A DNA stretch of 36,297 nt, taken from positions 1-36,297 of the forward strand of contig JAFYOR010000097.1 of NCBI GenBank assembly GCA_017547805.1. The letters run 5' to 3'. The DNA is from Clostridia bacterium. GTDB lineage: Bacteria > Bacillota > Clostridia > Christensenellales > Aristaeellaceae. The notes beneath the pieces were generated by a model. It did no database searches, was not told the origin of the DNA, and was given only the letters and a program-made list of their open reading frames with translations. The translations under genes were made by a program, and so were the position numbers. Positions 15,248 through 23,415 of the stretch are shown here, piece after piece (the stretch's first letter is position 1; each line of letters opens with the position of its first letter).

Positions 15248-16186
15248 ATGCAGAAGAAAATGCCGTTTTTTGCACGGCCGCTGGTTGCCGTGCTCTGCGC
15301 AATCGGCTGCAATATGCTCTGGGGCAGCGCGATCCCCTTTATCAACCTCGGCTATCGCCTGTTTGACATTCCCTCCGGCGCGGTGACGACGCAGATCCTC
15401 TTTGCCGGCTGCCGCTTTTTCCTTGCGGGCCTGCTGACGATTCTCTTTGCCAGCGTGCAGAAGAAGGCACTTGTCGTGCCCAAGCGGCAGAACGTGGATA
15501 AGGTGGTCAAGCTTGCAGCTACGCAGACGGCGCTTCAGTATTTTTTCTTTTACATCGGCGTGGCGAATACCGAGAGCGTCAAGGGCGCGATCATTCAGGG
15601 ACTCAATGCTTTTGTCGCGATTCTGATTGCCTGCTACATCTTCCGGACGGAAAAGATGAACCTGCTCAAGTGGATCGGCGGCGTGGTCGGCGTGGCCGGC
15701 GTGGTGGTGGTGAACCTCAAGGGCGGTGCGATCGATACGTCCGTGCGCCTGACAGGCGAAGGTTTTCTGCTGATTTCCATGCTGGCAGGCGCGTGCTCTT
15801 CCGGTTTGATCAAACGCTATGCGCAGCTGGATGATCCGGTGGCGCTGAGCGGCTGGCAGTTCATGCTCGGCGGCGCGGTGATGGCGGTTGGCGCGTTCCT
15901 GATGGGCGGCAGGCTGCATCCGCAGCACATCGGCGCGGTGGGCGTGCTTTTGTATCTGGCGATGCTCTCCGCTGTGGCGTATACGGTCTGGTCGCTGCTG
16001 CTCAAGGTCAACCCGGTGTCGCGCATCGCGGTATTCATGTTCCTGCAGCCGGTGTTCGGCGTGCTGCTCTCCCTGATCCTCTACGGCAGCAGCGACGTGC
16101 CGCTGGCGCGCTATGCGCTTGCGCTCGCGCTGGTGTCCCTGAGCATTGTGATCGTCGGAAAGGGACAGCAGGCGGAAAAGAAATGA
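15248..16186 (+). CDS. EamA/DMT-family transporter
   Basis: The 312-aa protein has ten predicted membrane helices in two five-helix EamA repeats (the first from about residues 8-155, the second 160-305). The N-terminal segment IGCNMLWGSAIPFI and the closing LALVSLSIVIVGK are typical of the drug/metabolite transporter superfamily. It is in the cytoplasmic membrane and probably an exporter or importer of small metabolites; nothing in the sequence names the substrate. ATG 15248 is preceded by AAAGGATG with rather long spacing. The stop overlaps the next start in an ATGA arrangement, so the acetyltransferase is coupled to it. Confidence 0.92.
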   Translation: MQKKMPFFARPLVAVLCAIGCNMLWGSAIPFINLGYRLFDIPSGAVTTQILFAGCRFFLAGLLTILFASVQKKALVVPKRQNVDKVVKLAATQTALQYFFFYIGVANTESVKGAIIQGLNAFVAILIACYIFRTEKMNLLKWIGGVVGVAGVVVVNLKGGAIDTSVRLTGEGFLLISMLAGACSSGLIKRYAQLDDPVALSGWQFMLGGAVMAVGAFLMGGRLHPQHIGAVGVLLYLAMLSAVAYTVWSLLLKVNPVSRIAVFMFLQPVFGVLLSLILYGSSDVPLARYALALALVSLSIVIVGKGQQAEKK

Positions 16187-16776
16187 AAATAGTGGAAATT
16201 GCTGCGGCTAAGGGCTGTGATGCAAAGGCAGTCCTGAGCATTTACGCGCCGTATATCCTGACGACGCCGGTGACGTTTGAAACGGAGGTCCCCACGGAAG
16301 CGCAGTTTGCGCAGCGGATTGAGGCGATTTCCGGCGAGTTTCCGTATCTGCTGCTGTTTGTGGACAGCGAGCTTGCCGGTTATGCCTATGCGCACAGGCA
16401 GGCGGAGCGCGCGGCCTTTGGCTGGAATGCGGAGCTGTCGGTGTACCTGCGCATGGATATGCGGGGCAAGGGGCTGGGGCGTCCGCTGTATGAGCTGCTG
16501 ATGGATCTGCTTAAGATGCAGGGCTATGTCAACGTATACGGCGTGATCACGGGCAGCAACGAGCAAAGCATCGTGATGCACGAAAAGATGGGCTTTGAGC
16601 GGATCGGAAAGCACGAAAAGACGGGCTATAAGTTTGGGCAATGGCACGATACCGTCTGGATGCACAAGCGCATCGGCGGGGACGGCGCACCCGGGGAGAT
16701 CGTGCGGTTTGACGCGCTTAACAGACGGGCGGTTGCGGCGCGGATTGAGGCAACCTGCCGGCAGCTTTTGGAATAA
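16183..16776 (+). CDS. GNAT N-acetyltransferase (phosphinothricin-acetyltransferase-like)
   Basis: The 197-aa protein is a GNAT-fold acetyltransferase of the Pat/Bar (YncA/MnaT) group: IYAPYILTTPVTFETEVP (residues 21-38), YAYAHRQAERAAFGWNAELSVYL around 66-88, the acetyl-CoA loop RGKGLGRPLYELL at about 93-105, and NEQSIVMHEKMGF near 127-139 before the substrate-closing W(H)DTVWM. Such enzymes acetylate amino-acid-like amines such as methionine sulfone or phosphinothricin. Its start overlaps the transporter stop (ATGA). A C-terminal extension of about 30 residues follows the domain. Confidence 0.92.
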   Translation: MKIVEIAAAKGCDAKAVLSIYAPYILTTPVTFETEVPTEAQFAQRIEAISGEFPYLLLFVDSELAGYAYAHRQAERAAFGWNAELSVYLRMDMRGKGLGRPLYELLMDLLKMQGYVNVYGVITGSNEQSIVMHEKMGFERIGKHEKTGYKFGQWHDTVWMHKRIGGDGAPGEIVRFDALNRRAVAARIEATCRQLLE

Positions 16777-16862
16777 AGGTGAACAAACGATTTTACGTTG
16801 TTCTCTGCAATCGGGCGGAGTTGAACCCCAGCCTTGCAGAATCGCGGAGCGCTGCGTTTCCC

Positions 16863-16889
16863 TGTAGAGGAGGGGCTCTGCTCCTCCCG
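16863..16889 (+). repeat. Family C short hairpin repeat
   Basis: TGTAGAGGAGGGGC followed by TCTGCTCCTCCCG, nearly identical to the copy at 6806. It lies in the spacer between the acetyltransferase and the ylxM promoter; no T-run follows. Confidence 0.8.
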
Positions 16890-16967
16890 ATAGCGGAATC
16901 GCATGAAAGATCGTGCGTTCCTGCTTGCGTGAAAAACAAGCATTCAGAAGAAAAATAAACATTTCTT

Positions 16968-17033
16968 TGTCAAGCAAAAACACTTGACAGCCGGTGCGCT
17001 TTCGCGTATAATAAGCAGGCTGTCAAGTGTTTT
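16968..17033 (+). promoter_or_regulatory. ylxM-ffh operon promoter within a perfect inverted repeat
   Basis: The promoter is TTGACA (16984-16989), 17-bp spacer, TATAAT (17007-17012). AAAACACTTGACAGCC (16977-16992) and GGCTGTCAAGTGTTTT (17018-17033) are exact 16-bp reverse complements flanking the spacer/-10, with centres 41 bp apart (about four helical turns). A further TGTCAAG half-site is at 16968-16974. This looks like an operator pair, one arm over the -35 and one over the transcription start. Confidence 0.8.
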
Positions 17034-17053
17034 CACTTTACGGAGGCGCGAAG

Positions 17054-17392
17054 ATGGAGAATCGGATTGAAACCGGCTGGCTGTTTGATTTCTACGGCCC
17101 GCTGCTGACCAGCCGCCAGCAGACGCTGCTTGCGCTGTATTGCGAGGAGGACTTCTCCCTCTCCGAGATCGCCGCGCGGGAAGGCATTTCCCGGCAGGCG
17201 GCTTACGACGCGGTTCGCCGCGGCGCTGCGCAGCTGGAAAGCTATGAAAAGCAGCTCGGGCTCCTCGCCCGTCATCAGCGGATGACCAAGGGGCTTGAGG
17301 ACAGCCTTGAAGCGCTTCGGGATGCGCCCGGAGAAAAAGCGGAGCAGGCGAGAAGCATTCTTGAAAAACTGCTCATGCAGGAGGAGGAGTAA
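17054..17392 (+). CDS. ylxM: YlxM-family HTH protein of the SRP operon
   Basis: The 112-aa product matches YlxM/p13 proteins encoded before ffh: LLTSRQQTLLALYCEEDFSL (about residues 17-36) followed by the sigma-region-4-like HTH SEIAAREGISRQAAYDAVRR (37-56), then a helical tail. In Firmicutes YlxM is linked to signal recognition particle function; a direct DNA-binding role is suggested by the fold but not established here. ATG 17054 follows CGGAGGCG; the in-frame upstream start at 17027 lies in the inverted repeat. It is one base before ffh. Confidence 0.93.
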   Translation: MENRIETGWLFDFYGPLLTSRQQTLLALYCEEDFSLSEIAAREGISRQAAYDAVRRGAAQLESYEKQLGLLARHQRMTKGLEDSLEALRDAPGEKAEQARSILEKLLMQEEE

Positions 17393-17393
17393 G

Positions 17394-18728
17394 ATGGCCT
17401 TTGAAGGATTGACGCAAAGACTGCAGCAGGCCTTTGGCAAGATGCGCGGAAAGGGCAAGCTGACGGAGGAAGACGTTAAGCTTGTCATGCGCGAGGTCCG
17501 CATGGCGCTGCTTGAGGCGGACGTCAACTATAAGGTCGTCAAGGACTTTGTCAAAAAGGCCACCGAGCGCTGCGTCGGCCTTGAGGTGATGGAAAGCCTC
17601 AATACCCAGCAGCAGGTCATCAAGATCGTCAACGAAGAGCTGACGACCCTGATGGGCGGCACGAACGCAAGGCTCCAGTACAGCTCGTCCCCCGTTACGG
17701 TGTTCATGCTCTGCGGCCTTCAGGGCGCAGGTAAGACGACGATGTCCGCCAAGCTGGCTTCCTGGCTGAAGAAGGACGGCAAGCGTCCGCTGCTCGTCGG
17801 CTGCGATATCTATCGCCCGGCCGCCATCAAGCAGCTGCAGGTCGTGGGCTCTCAGGTCGGCGTTCCGGTCTTTGAGCGCGGCACGCAGGATCCGGTCAGG
17901 ACCGCGCAGGAAGCGGTCGACTTTGCCCGCAGCCACCAGCACGACGTCGTGATTCTGGATACCGCCGGCCGTCTGCACATCGACGAGGCGCTCATGGACG
18001 AGCTGGCCCGCGTGTGCGAGGCGGTGCATCCCACCGAAATCCTGCTGACCATCGACGCGATGACCGGTCAGGACGCGGTGAATGTTGCCAACACCTTCAA
18101 CTCCAAGCTGGAGATCACCGGCTGCATCCTCACCAAGCTGGACGGCGATACCCGCGGCGGCGCGGCGCTCTCCGTGCGCGCGGTGACGGGCAAGCCGATC
18201 AAGTTCGCCGGTACGGGCGAAAAGCTCACCGATATCGAGCCTTTCCATCCCGAACGCATGGCGTCCCGCATCCTTGGCATGGGCGATATGCTGACCTTCA
18301 TTGAGAAGGCGCAGGAAACCATCCAGATCGATGAGGAAGAAGCCGTCGATCTTGCCAAGAAGATGAAGAACGCCGAGTTCACGCTCGAGGACTTCCTCAC
18401 CCAGATGCAGCAGATCAAGAAGATGGGACCGCTGGGCGGCCTGCTCAAGATGCTGCCGGGCATGAGCCAGCTGGGCGATATCGAAATCCCGGAAGACGCG
18501 ATGAAAAAGCCCGAGGCCATCATCCGCTCCATGACCAAAAAGGAGAGGCGCAACCCCTCCATCCTCAACGCCAGCCGCCGCAAGCGCATTGCCGCCGGCT
18601 CCGGCACGACGGTGCAGGACGTCAATCAGCTGATCCGTCAGTTTGAGGACATGAAAAAGCAGATGAAGGTCATGATGAACCAGGCCCGCGGCAAGCGCGG
18701 CCGCTTCCGCTTCCCGATGGGAAGATAA
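17394..18728 (+). CDS. ffh: Signal recognition particle GTPase Ffh
   Basis: Ffh (SRP54) binds signal sequences and 4.5S/6S-type SRP RNA and delivers nascent membrane proteins to FtsY. The 444-aa product has the N domain (residues 1-95), G1 GLQGAGKTT (about 108-116), DTAGRLH (189-195), TKLDGDTRGG (247-256), and the M domain from about 300 with Met-rich QMQQIKKMGPLGGLLKMLPG and the RNA-binding SRRKRIAAGSG. ATG 17394 follows GGAGGAGG, which is the end of ylxM. It is the second gene of the ylxM-ffh-rpsP-khpA-rimM operon. ftsY is not in the window. Confidence 0.98.
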   Translation: MAFEGLTQRLQQAFGKMRGKGKLTEEDVKLVMREVRMALLEADVNYKVVKDFVKKATERCVGLEVMESLNTQQQVIKIVNEELTTLMGGTNARLQYSSSPVTVFMLCGLQGAGKTTMSAKLASWLKKDGKRPLLVGCDIYRPAAIKQLQVVGSQVGVPVFERGTQDPVRTAQEAVDFARSHQHDVVILDTAGRLHIDEALMDELARVCEAVHPTEILLTIDAMTGQDAVNVANTFNSKLEITGCILTKLDGDTRGGAALSVRAVTGKPIKFAGTGEKLTDIEPFHPERMASRILGMGDMLTFIEKAQETIQIDEEEAVDLAKKMKNAEFTLEDFLTQMQQIKKMGPLGGLLKMLPGMSQLGDIEIPEDAMKKPEAIIRSMTKKERRNPSILNASRRKRIAAGSGTTVQDVNQLIRQFEDMKKQMKVMMNQARGKRGRFRFPMGR

Positions 18729-18804
18729 CCACAGGACACGACAATCATTTCGATTGAGGTCATACATTCAATAACTTTTCCAAGAATTTGAGGAGGATAC
18801 TATT

Positions 18805-19047
18805 ATGGTTAAGATTCGTCTGAAGAGAATGGGCATGAAGAAGAAGCCGTTCTATCGTGTTGTCGTTGCTGACGAGCGCGCCTGCCGCGATGGCCGTTTT
18901 GTCGATGAGATCGGCTACTACAACCCGGTTGCCAACCCGGTTGAGCTGAAGATCGACAACGAGAAGGCTCAGCAGTGGATGAAGAACGGCGCTCAGCCGA
19001 CCGATACCGTCCGCGCGCTGCTCAAGAAGACCGGCGCTATCGCCTGA
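18805..19047 (+). CDS. rpsP: 30S ribosomal protein S16
   Basis: The 80-aa product is a typical S16: [24 protein letters not shown] (N-terminal, residues 2-25 in two pieces), [14 protein letters not shown] and a Q-P-T-D-T-V-R C-terminal segment. S16 is a primary binder of the 16S 5' domain. ATG 18805 follows GAGGAGG. It lies 76 bp after ffh and 90 bp before khpA, the standard order in Firmicutes. Confidence 0.98.
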   Translation: MVKIRLKRMGMKKKPFYRVVVADERACRDGRFVDEIGYYNPVANPVELKIDNEKAQQWMKNGAQPTDTVRALLKKTGAIA

Positions 19048-19137
19048 TTGATCCTGAACGGACTGCGCAGGAAGTCTGCCTGACGGCGGACGCCTTCGCA
19101 GGATTGGGCGCTGCCCGGAAAGCTGAGGGCTGTAAAA

Positions 19138-19365
19138 ATGGAAGAACTGGTTCGCTACGTTGCTGCGACGCTGGTTGACCATCCCGAGCAGGTGACGGTG
19201 AAGACCGTCGAGGGTCCGGAATCGGTGATCATCGAGCTGAGCGTTGGCGCGGATGATATGGGCAAAGTGATCGGCAAACAGGGCCGCATCGCCAAGTCCA
19301 TCCGTGCTGTGGTCAAGGCAGCGACTGCCCGCAACGAAAAGCCCGTTTTTGTCGAAATTCTGTAA
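19138..19365 (+). CDS. khpA: KH-domain RNA-binding protein KhpA
   Basis: The 75-aa single-KH protein has the GxxG loop GKQG in MGKVIGKQGRIAKSIRAVVK (about residues 41-60), preceded by VIIELSV. KhpA (YlqC) forms a dimer with KhpB and binds many RNAs, affecting cell division and envelope growth in Firmicutes. The start has a modest SD (GAGGG, about ten bases upstream). Position between rpsP and rimM is the conserved one. Confidence 0.96.
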   Translation: MEELVRYVAATLVDHPEQVTVKTVEGPESVIIELSVGADDMGKVIGKQGRIAKSIRAVVKAATARNEKPVFVEIL

Positions 19366-19425
19366 TTTCGGCGGCGTCAACTGGCGTCGGGCACAGGAGA
19401 GAGTCTCCTTGATAAACGCATAACC

Positions 19426-19460
19426 ATGCCGCGCCGGGATTGTGAGGTCCAGCGCGGCAT
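19426..19460 (+). other. Hairpin between khpA and rimM
   Basis: ATGCCGCGC (19426-19434) pairs perfectly with GCGCGGCAT (19452-19460) over a 17-nt loop. No T-run follows, so it is not a standard terminator; it may be a processing or stability element in the operon transcript. A smaller hairpin GGAGA/TCTCC lies at about 19397-19408. Confidence 0.5.
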
Positions 19461-19498
19461 CTGCGTATGCGGATGAATTGTGAAATGAGGGTGAATGC

Positions 19499-20053
19499 AT
19501 GCAGACAAAGGTGATTCAGATCGGGGAGATCGTCAAGCCCCAGGGAATCCGCGGCGAAGTGAAGCTCAAGGCGATGACCAGCGATATGACCCGTTATGCC
19601 CGTCTTGAAAGCGTGCTGCTTCAGCGCGGCAAGGGCGAAATGAAGGAATATAAGGTCATCAAGGGCCGCAGCTATGACGGATTCGCGTTCCTGACGCTTG
19701 AAGGCGTCACCGACCGCAACGCGGCGGAGGCGCTGCGCGGCTACGGCGTATATGTCGACCGTGAGCATGCGATTGAGCTTGATGAAGACGAGAATTTCGT
19801 CGACGATCTGGTCGGGCTGATCGCGGTGGATACGCAGGGAAACGAGATCGGCGAACTGGTGGACGTGCTTACGCCCAACTCCATCTGCGATGTGTATGTG
19901 TTTGACACGCCGCGCGGAGAGATGATGATCCCGGCGCTCAAGCGCGTGGTGATCGAGGTCGACCTTGACGAAGAAAGGATCGTCCTGGATGAAAAGGTGC
20001 TGCCGGAGGTCGCTGTCTGGGAAGATGACGAATCCGGCACGATCCGCGAATAA
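19499..20053 (+). CDS. rimM: Ribosome maturation factor RimM
   Basis: RimM assists assembly of the 30S head and binds S19. The 184-aa product has the N-terminal RimM barrel (VIQIGEIVKPQGIRGEVKLKAMT, residues 5-27 in pieces), FLTLEGVTDRNAAEALRG near 63-80, and the PRC-barrel C-terminal half with DDLVGLIAVD and YVFDTPRGEMMIPAL. ATG 19499 follows GAGGGTG. In most Firmicutes trmD and rplS come next; here they are replaced by a pair of exported unknown proteins. Confidence 0.97.
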   Translation: MQTKVIQIGEIVKPQGIRGEVKLKAMTSDMTRYARLESVLLQRGKGEMKEYKVIKGRSYDGFAFLTLEGVTDRNAAEALRGYGVYVDREHAIELDEDENFVDDLVGLIAVDTQGNEIGELVDVLTPNSICDVYVFDTPRGEMMIPALKRVVIEVDLDEERIVLDEKVLPEVAVWEDDESGTIRE

Positions 20054-20055
20054 AT

Positions 20056-20133
20056 ATGGCGGAACCGGACAAGCCGGAAAGAAAACAGGCGGCTGATCCG
20101 TTCTGTATGTATCCGGATGATACGGAGGATTGA
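20056..20133 (+). CDS. Possible 25-codon ORF between rimM and exported protein gene
   Basis: An ATG three bases after the rimM stop opens a 25-codon ORF that ends with TGA directly against the ATG of the next gene. The product is hydrophilic, rich in D, E, K and P, and begins MAEPDKPERK. There is no clear SD, so it would need re-initiation after rimM. The perfect fit between the two flanking genes is the only support; it may equally be untranslated spacer. Confidence 0.3.
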   Translation: MAEPDKPERKQAADPFCMYPDDTED

Positions 20134-21408
20134 ATGAAAACCATAGCAATGGTGCTGGCGGCGCTGCTGCTGGTGCTGTCGGTTTCTCTGGCAACGGCGC
20201 AGCAGCTGCCGGATATCGACGTCTTTTCGCCCGGCCTTCTCCGCCTGAGCAGCAAGATGGCGGATGACCCGGCTGTGCACATGGAAGCGGAGCTTTCGGC
20301 TGTCGATGCGTTTCATGTGCGCGATCTGTCGGTCTTTTCCGCCATGCTCAAGGGCGCAACGCTGATCTACGACGGCTGCCAAAGCGGCGACGGCGAATAT
20401 GCGGACATGCTGCGCATTGAGCGCGAAGGACAAACGCTGTTCTCCGGCGCGATGGACGGCTCGTCAGTCACCGTCAATGGGGAGCTGTTCTCCTTTTCGC
20501 CGCAGGAGATCACGGGCATGGGCGAAAAGGAAGCTGCGCTGATTGAATTCGTGCAGAATACGGCGATTCTGGAGCGTGCGCCGCTTGAAAAGGTGGAGAG
20601 CTTCCTGCTTTCCCTCGTTCAGGGAGAGGAACTGCTCTTTGGTTACCGCGTTGAAACGCCGTTTGAAAGCGAACGCACGATGTCCGACGACGGCACGCGC
20701 CTGACGCGCATCAGCATCACCGGAAGCATCGCCAAGGAAGGCGAAGCGCCGTGGGTGATCAAGGGGTATCTCCGTCAGCCTGCCGGCCGCGCGCCGAAGG
20801 ATACGTTTGAACTGACGGCTGTTCAGGATGAAAAGAACAGCCTGGAGCTGACGTACTCGAGCCTTCGCAAGAAGGAAATCACCCAGAAGAACCGCGCCGG
20901 AAAAGTCAGCGTCGACACGCATCTGAAGATTGCCGGCAAGCTCGGCGGATACAGCATCAATGAACGGGTGACGAGCTATCTGCGAAACACGTGGACGGCG
21001 GACGGGGAAAACTTGAGCGAGAAGATCTCCGCCAGCCTGACGCTTGAACACCACGACAGCACGCCCGGCAGGGAAATGCAGCGCATGAACAAGGCAGAGG
21101 CGAAGATGCGCCATGACATCCGCCTGACCACGGCGGAAAGCGGCAGCGACGTCATTGACCTGACGGATGCGATCACGCTCAGCCTTGCCATGGATGGCTA
21201 CACCGTGCTGGATGCGGCGGCGCAGACGGCGATGCGCATCGGCGGTGAAGCGGCGCAGATGACGCAGGCGGACGAGGCGCAGCCGGGGCGCACGCTGGCG
21301 GCGGCGCTTGACGACGCGGCAAAGAATGCTGCCCGCGTGCTCTACGGTCAGCTGGACAGCGCGGCGAAGAAGAAGGTCCTTACAGGGCTTGACGAATCAC
21401 TCCAGTAA
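20134..21408 (+). CDS. Exported protein of unknown function
   Basis: The 424-aa product has a Sec signal peptide: K2, hydrophobic core AMVLAALLLVLSVSLA, likely cleavage after ATA at about residue 22, and no lipobox cysteine. The mature part has no motif I can name; it alternates short beta-like segments with charged loops (for example LKIAGKLGGYSINERVTSY), suggesting an extended beta structure, and ends with an Ala-rich helical region. ATG 20134 follows GGAGGATTG. It is followed 30 bp later by another large exported unknown protein, and the two share style and position rather than obvious sequence identity. A role outside the membrane is all that can be inferred. Confidence 0.85.
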   Translation: MKTIAMVLAALLLVLSVSLATAQQLPDIDVFSPGLLRLSSKMADDPAVHMEAELSAVDAFHVRDLSVFSAMLKGATLIYDGCQSGDGEYADMLRIEREGQTLFSGAMDGSSVTVNGELFSFSPQEITGMGEKEAALIEFVQNTAILERAPLEKVESFLLSLVQGEELLFGYRVETPFESERTMSDDGTRLTRISITGSIAKEGEAPWVIKGYLRQPAGRAPKDTFELTAVQDEKNSLELTYSSLRKKEITQKNRAGKVSVDTHLKIAGKLGGYSINERVTSYLRNTWTADGENLSEKISASLTLEHHDSTPGREMQRMNKAEAKMRHDIRLTTAESGSDVIDLTDAITLSLAMDGYTVLDAAAQTAMRIGGEAAQMTQADEAQPGRTLAAALDDAAKNAARVLYGQLDSAAKKKVLTGLDESLQ

Positions 21409-21438
21409 GAGGGACGATATACACAAGGAGGAATAACG

Positions 21439-23112
21439 ATGGGTTTCAGGCGGATTCTGGCGCTGGTCCTCAGCGCAATCATGCTGCTTACCCCCGTGAT
21501 GACGATGGCGGAAGCGCCGGCCTTTTCTGCCGGCGATCTGACGCTGACAACGATCGCTGAAAGCTACAGCGGCGGATACCAGATCAATGTCAGCCTTGGC
21601 TTTGATGTGGATACCAATGCGGTTTCTTCCATGGGCGAGAAAACGAAGGCGGCGGCGGTTCTGCTTGAAAAGGCGAAGGTCGATCTGTCTTTCTATGACG
21701 ACTTTGGCACAGCGCGCATCCGCGGCGCGCTGGCGATGGACGGCGTGGAACTTGTCAATGCGGATATGCTGGTGTTTGAGGATGGCTCTGTGCAGCTGCT
21801 TACCAGCCTGACCGGCAACATGGCCTTCACGCTGCCGGCGGGGGCAGTTTCGCAGGAAGGCCTGATGCGCCTGCTGACGCCGGAATGGACGATGGAAAAC
21901 GCGGGAGAGATGTCGCCCTTCAGGCGTCTGAGCTCCCTGAGCCAGAATATGCTTTCCACCCTGATCAATCTGCTGCTTGGCTGGGTATCCGCCACGCAGA
22001 TGGAGACGGGCGAGCTGTACGTTTTTGACTACGATTCGTATATCGATGCGACGGCGGAGCGCGATGCGGTGGCAACCCGCATGATCGGCAAGATCAGGAG
22101 TTCGGATCTGATCCGGTTTGTCTGGGGCATCGTTGCCCATATCCGCGACCGTGAGCACGAATTCCAGTCTGCGCTTGCCTACAGCATTGCGGAATTCGGC
22201 GTGACCCGCTATCAGGCCCGCCAGCTGACCGACAGCCTCTTCCCTGAAGATGCGATCGATCATGAGCAGCTGGGCGTAACCCCGTCCTCTGAGATCGCGG
22301 ATGACGGCGCGCCGGTCATGTACTGGGACGTGTATTATTTCCTGTGCAAGCTGGAGCAGAACCTGATGAATGCGTGGGGCGAGAATACGATCGACAACAC
22401 CAGCTCGATGATCGTCAGCTATGACGATTACGGCGAGATGGTCGGGCTGGATATCGGGCTCAACCGGGTATCCAGAAATTATCCCTACGAGGGCGATTTC
22501 GTTTATTCCCGCGTGACGGATGAGAACTGGCAGTATCTGCACACCGCGCACGGCGAACTGCAGGTTCAGGATAACAAACGCGTCATCGGCGATCTTGCGC
22601 TGCATAAGGGCGAGGACGTCGGCGGAACGAAGGCGCACTATCTGAACGGTCAGATGGATCTGGTCAACCGGAGCAGCGGCGAGAGCGTGGGCTTTGGCGT
22701 GAATTCCTCGCTGAACTTTGTGCTCAGCGAGAACGGAGAAAGCGAGAGTATCGAGGCGAATGCCGACCTGATGCTCAATATCACGGGCGAGAGCAGCATG
22801 CTGCTGGATACGAATCTGAGCGCTGTTTCTGAGCTGACGGACACGGGCCTTGTGCTTTCCGGCCAGCTGAACGTCGGCGTGATGAATCTGCCGCAGGCGG
22901 CAGTCAATGTGACGGTGACATGCGGCGAATACGACGAGGCGCCGTTTGAAGGCGGTCAGGCAGTGGATCTTTCCGGCGAACTGACGCAGGAGCAGCTTGA
23001 CAAGATCAAGAGCACCGTAAAGAGCAATGCGGCGGCGCTGGGCGTGAAGCTGGCGTTCAAGCCGGCTGTGCTGGGCAATCTGCTCAAGCTTACCGGCGGC
23101 CTGCTTGAGTAA
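21439..23112 (+). CDS. Exported protein of unknown function, second of a pair
   Basis: The 557-aa product starts MGFRRILALVLSAIMLLTP and should be cleaved after about residue 24 (AEA); no lipobox is present. The mature protein has many short amphipathic strands, such as LTLTTIAESYSGGYQINVSL near the N-terminus and a C-terminal half with repeated D/N-rich strands around residues 360-480, consistent with a large beta-sheet fold. I do not recognise a family. ATG 21439 follows AAGGAGG. It ends at a strong terminator, so it closes the transcript that may begin at the ylxM promoter. Confidence 0.85.
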   Translation: MGFRRILALVLSAIMLLTPVMTMAEAPAFSAGDLTLTTIAESYSGGYQINVSLGFDVDTNAVSSMGEKTKAAAVLLEKAKVDLSFYDDFGTARIRGALAMDGVELVNADMLVFEDGSVQLLTSLTGNMAFTLPAGAVSQEGLMRLLTPEWTMENAGEMSPFRRLSSLSQNMLSTLINLLLGWVSATQMETGELYVFDYDSYIDATAERDAVATRMIGKIRSSDLIRFVWGIVAHIRDREHEFQSALAYSIAEFGVTRYQARQLTDSLFPEDAIDHEQLGVTPSSEIADDGAPVMYWDVYYFLCKLEQNLMNAWGENTIDNTSSMIVSYDDYGEMVGLDIGLNRVSRNYPYEGDFVYSRVTDENWQYLHTAHGELQVQDNKRVIGDLALHKGEDVGGTKAHYLNGQMDLVNRSSGESVGFGVNSSLNFVLSENGESESIEANADLMLNITGESSMLLDTNLSAVSELTDTGLVLSGQLNVGVMNLPQAAVNVTVTCGEYDEAPFEGGQAVDLSGELTQEQLDKIKSTVKSNAAALGVKLAFKPAVLGNLLKLTGGLLE

Positions 23113-23132
23113 AATTTCATCAGTCAATACAG

Positions 23133-23163
23133 AAACGGCGGAGGCAAACTCCGCCGTTTTTTC
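23133..23163 (+). terminator. Intrinsic terminator closing the exported-protein genes
   Basis: AAACGGCGGAG/CTCCGCCGTTT forms a perfect 11-bp stem with loop GCAAA, followed by T-rich sequence. It probably ends the ylxM-ffh-rpsP-khpA-rimM-exported-protein transcript. The rest of 23113-23415 contains an AT-rich spacer and the next promoter, and no gene. Confidence 0.93.
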
Positions 23164-23309
23164 GGTATTTTGATAAGTTGTCAGCAAATGAGAAGGAAAA
23201 TGACGCGATACAGAAGCTGGATGAACGAAATTCACGCCTCTATTTGCAAGGATACACGGCAATTTATGCATTTTCAACGATTGCATGAAAGAAAAATGAC
23301 AAAAAACGC

Positions 23310-23338
23310 TTTTCAATTTTCGTTGAGTCTGATATAAT
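23310..23338 (+). promoter_or_regulatory. Promoter of the EF-G-like gene
   Basis: The -10 is TATAAT (23333-23338); 17 bp upstream is TTTTCA (23310-23315), a weak -35. The AT-rich sequence before it (23200-23310) may act as an UP element. Confidence 0.65.
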
Positions 23339-23415
23339 GGATGACAGGTATAGCGGAGTGCGATTTTCCCGCTCAATCAAACATATGCCGCACAGCGGTT
23401 TAAGGAGGCGCAATT

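Noticed and set aside
13088-15928. 946-aa open frame on the - strand across hydrolase, oxidoreductase and transporter genes
   Set aside because: It crosses three genes with clear families and SDs on the + strand and has no recognisable domain.
16794-16860. tRNA-like or other RNA gene before the ylxM promoter
   Set aside because: A short GTTGAACCCC stretch looks like a T-arm fragment, but no cloverleaf can be drawn.
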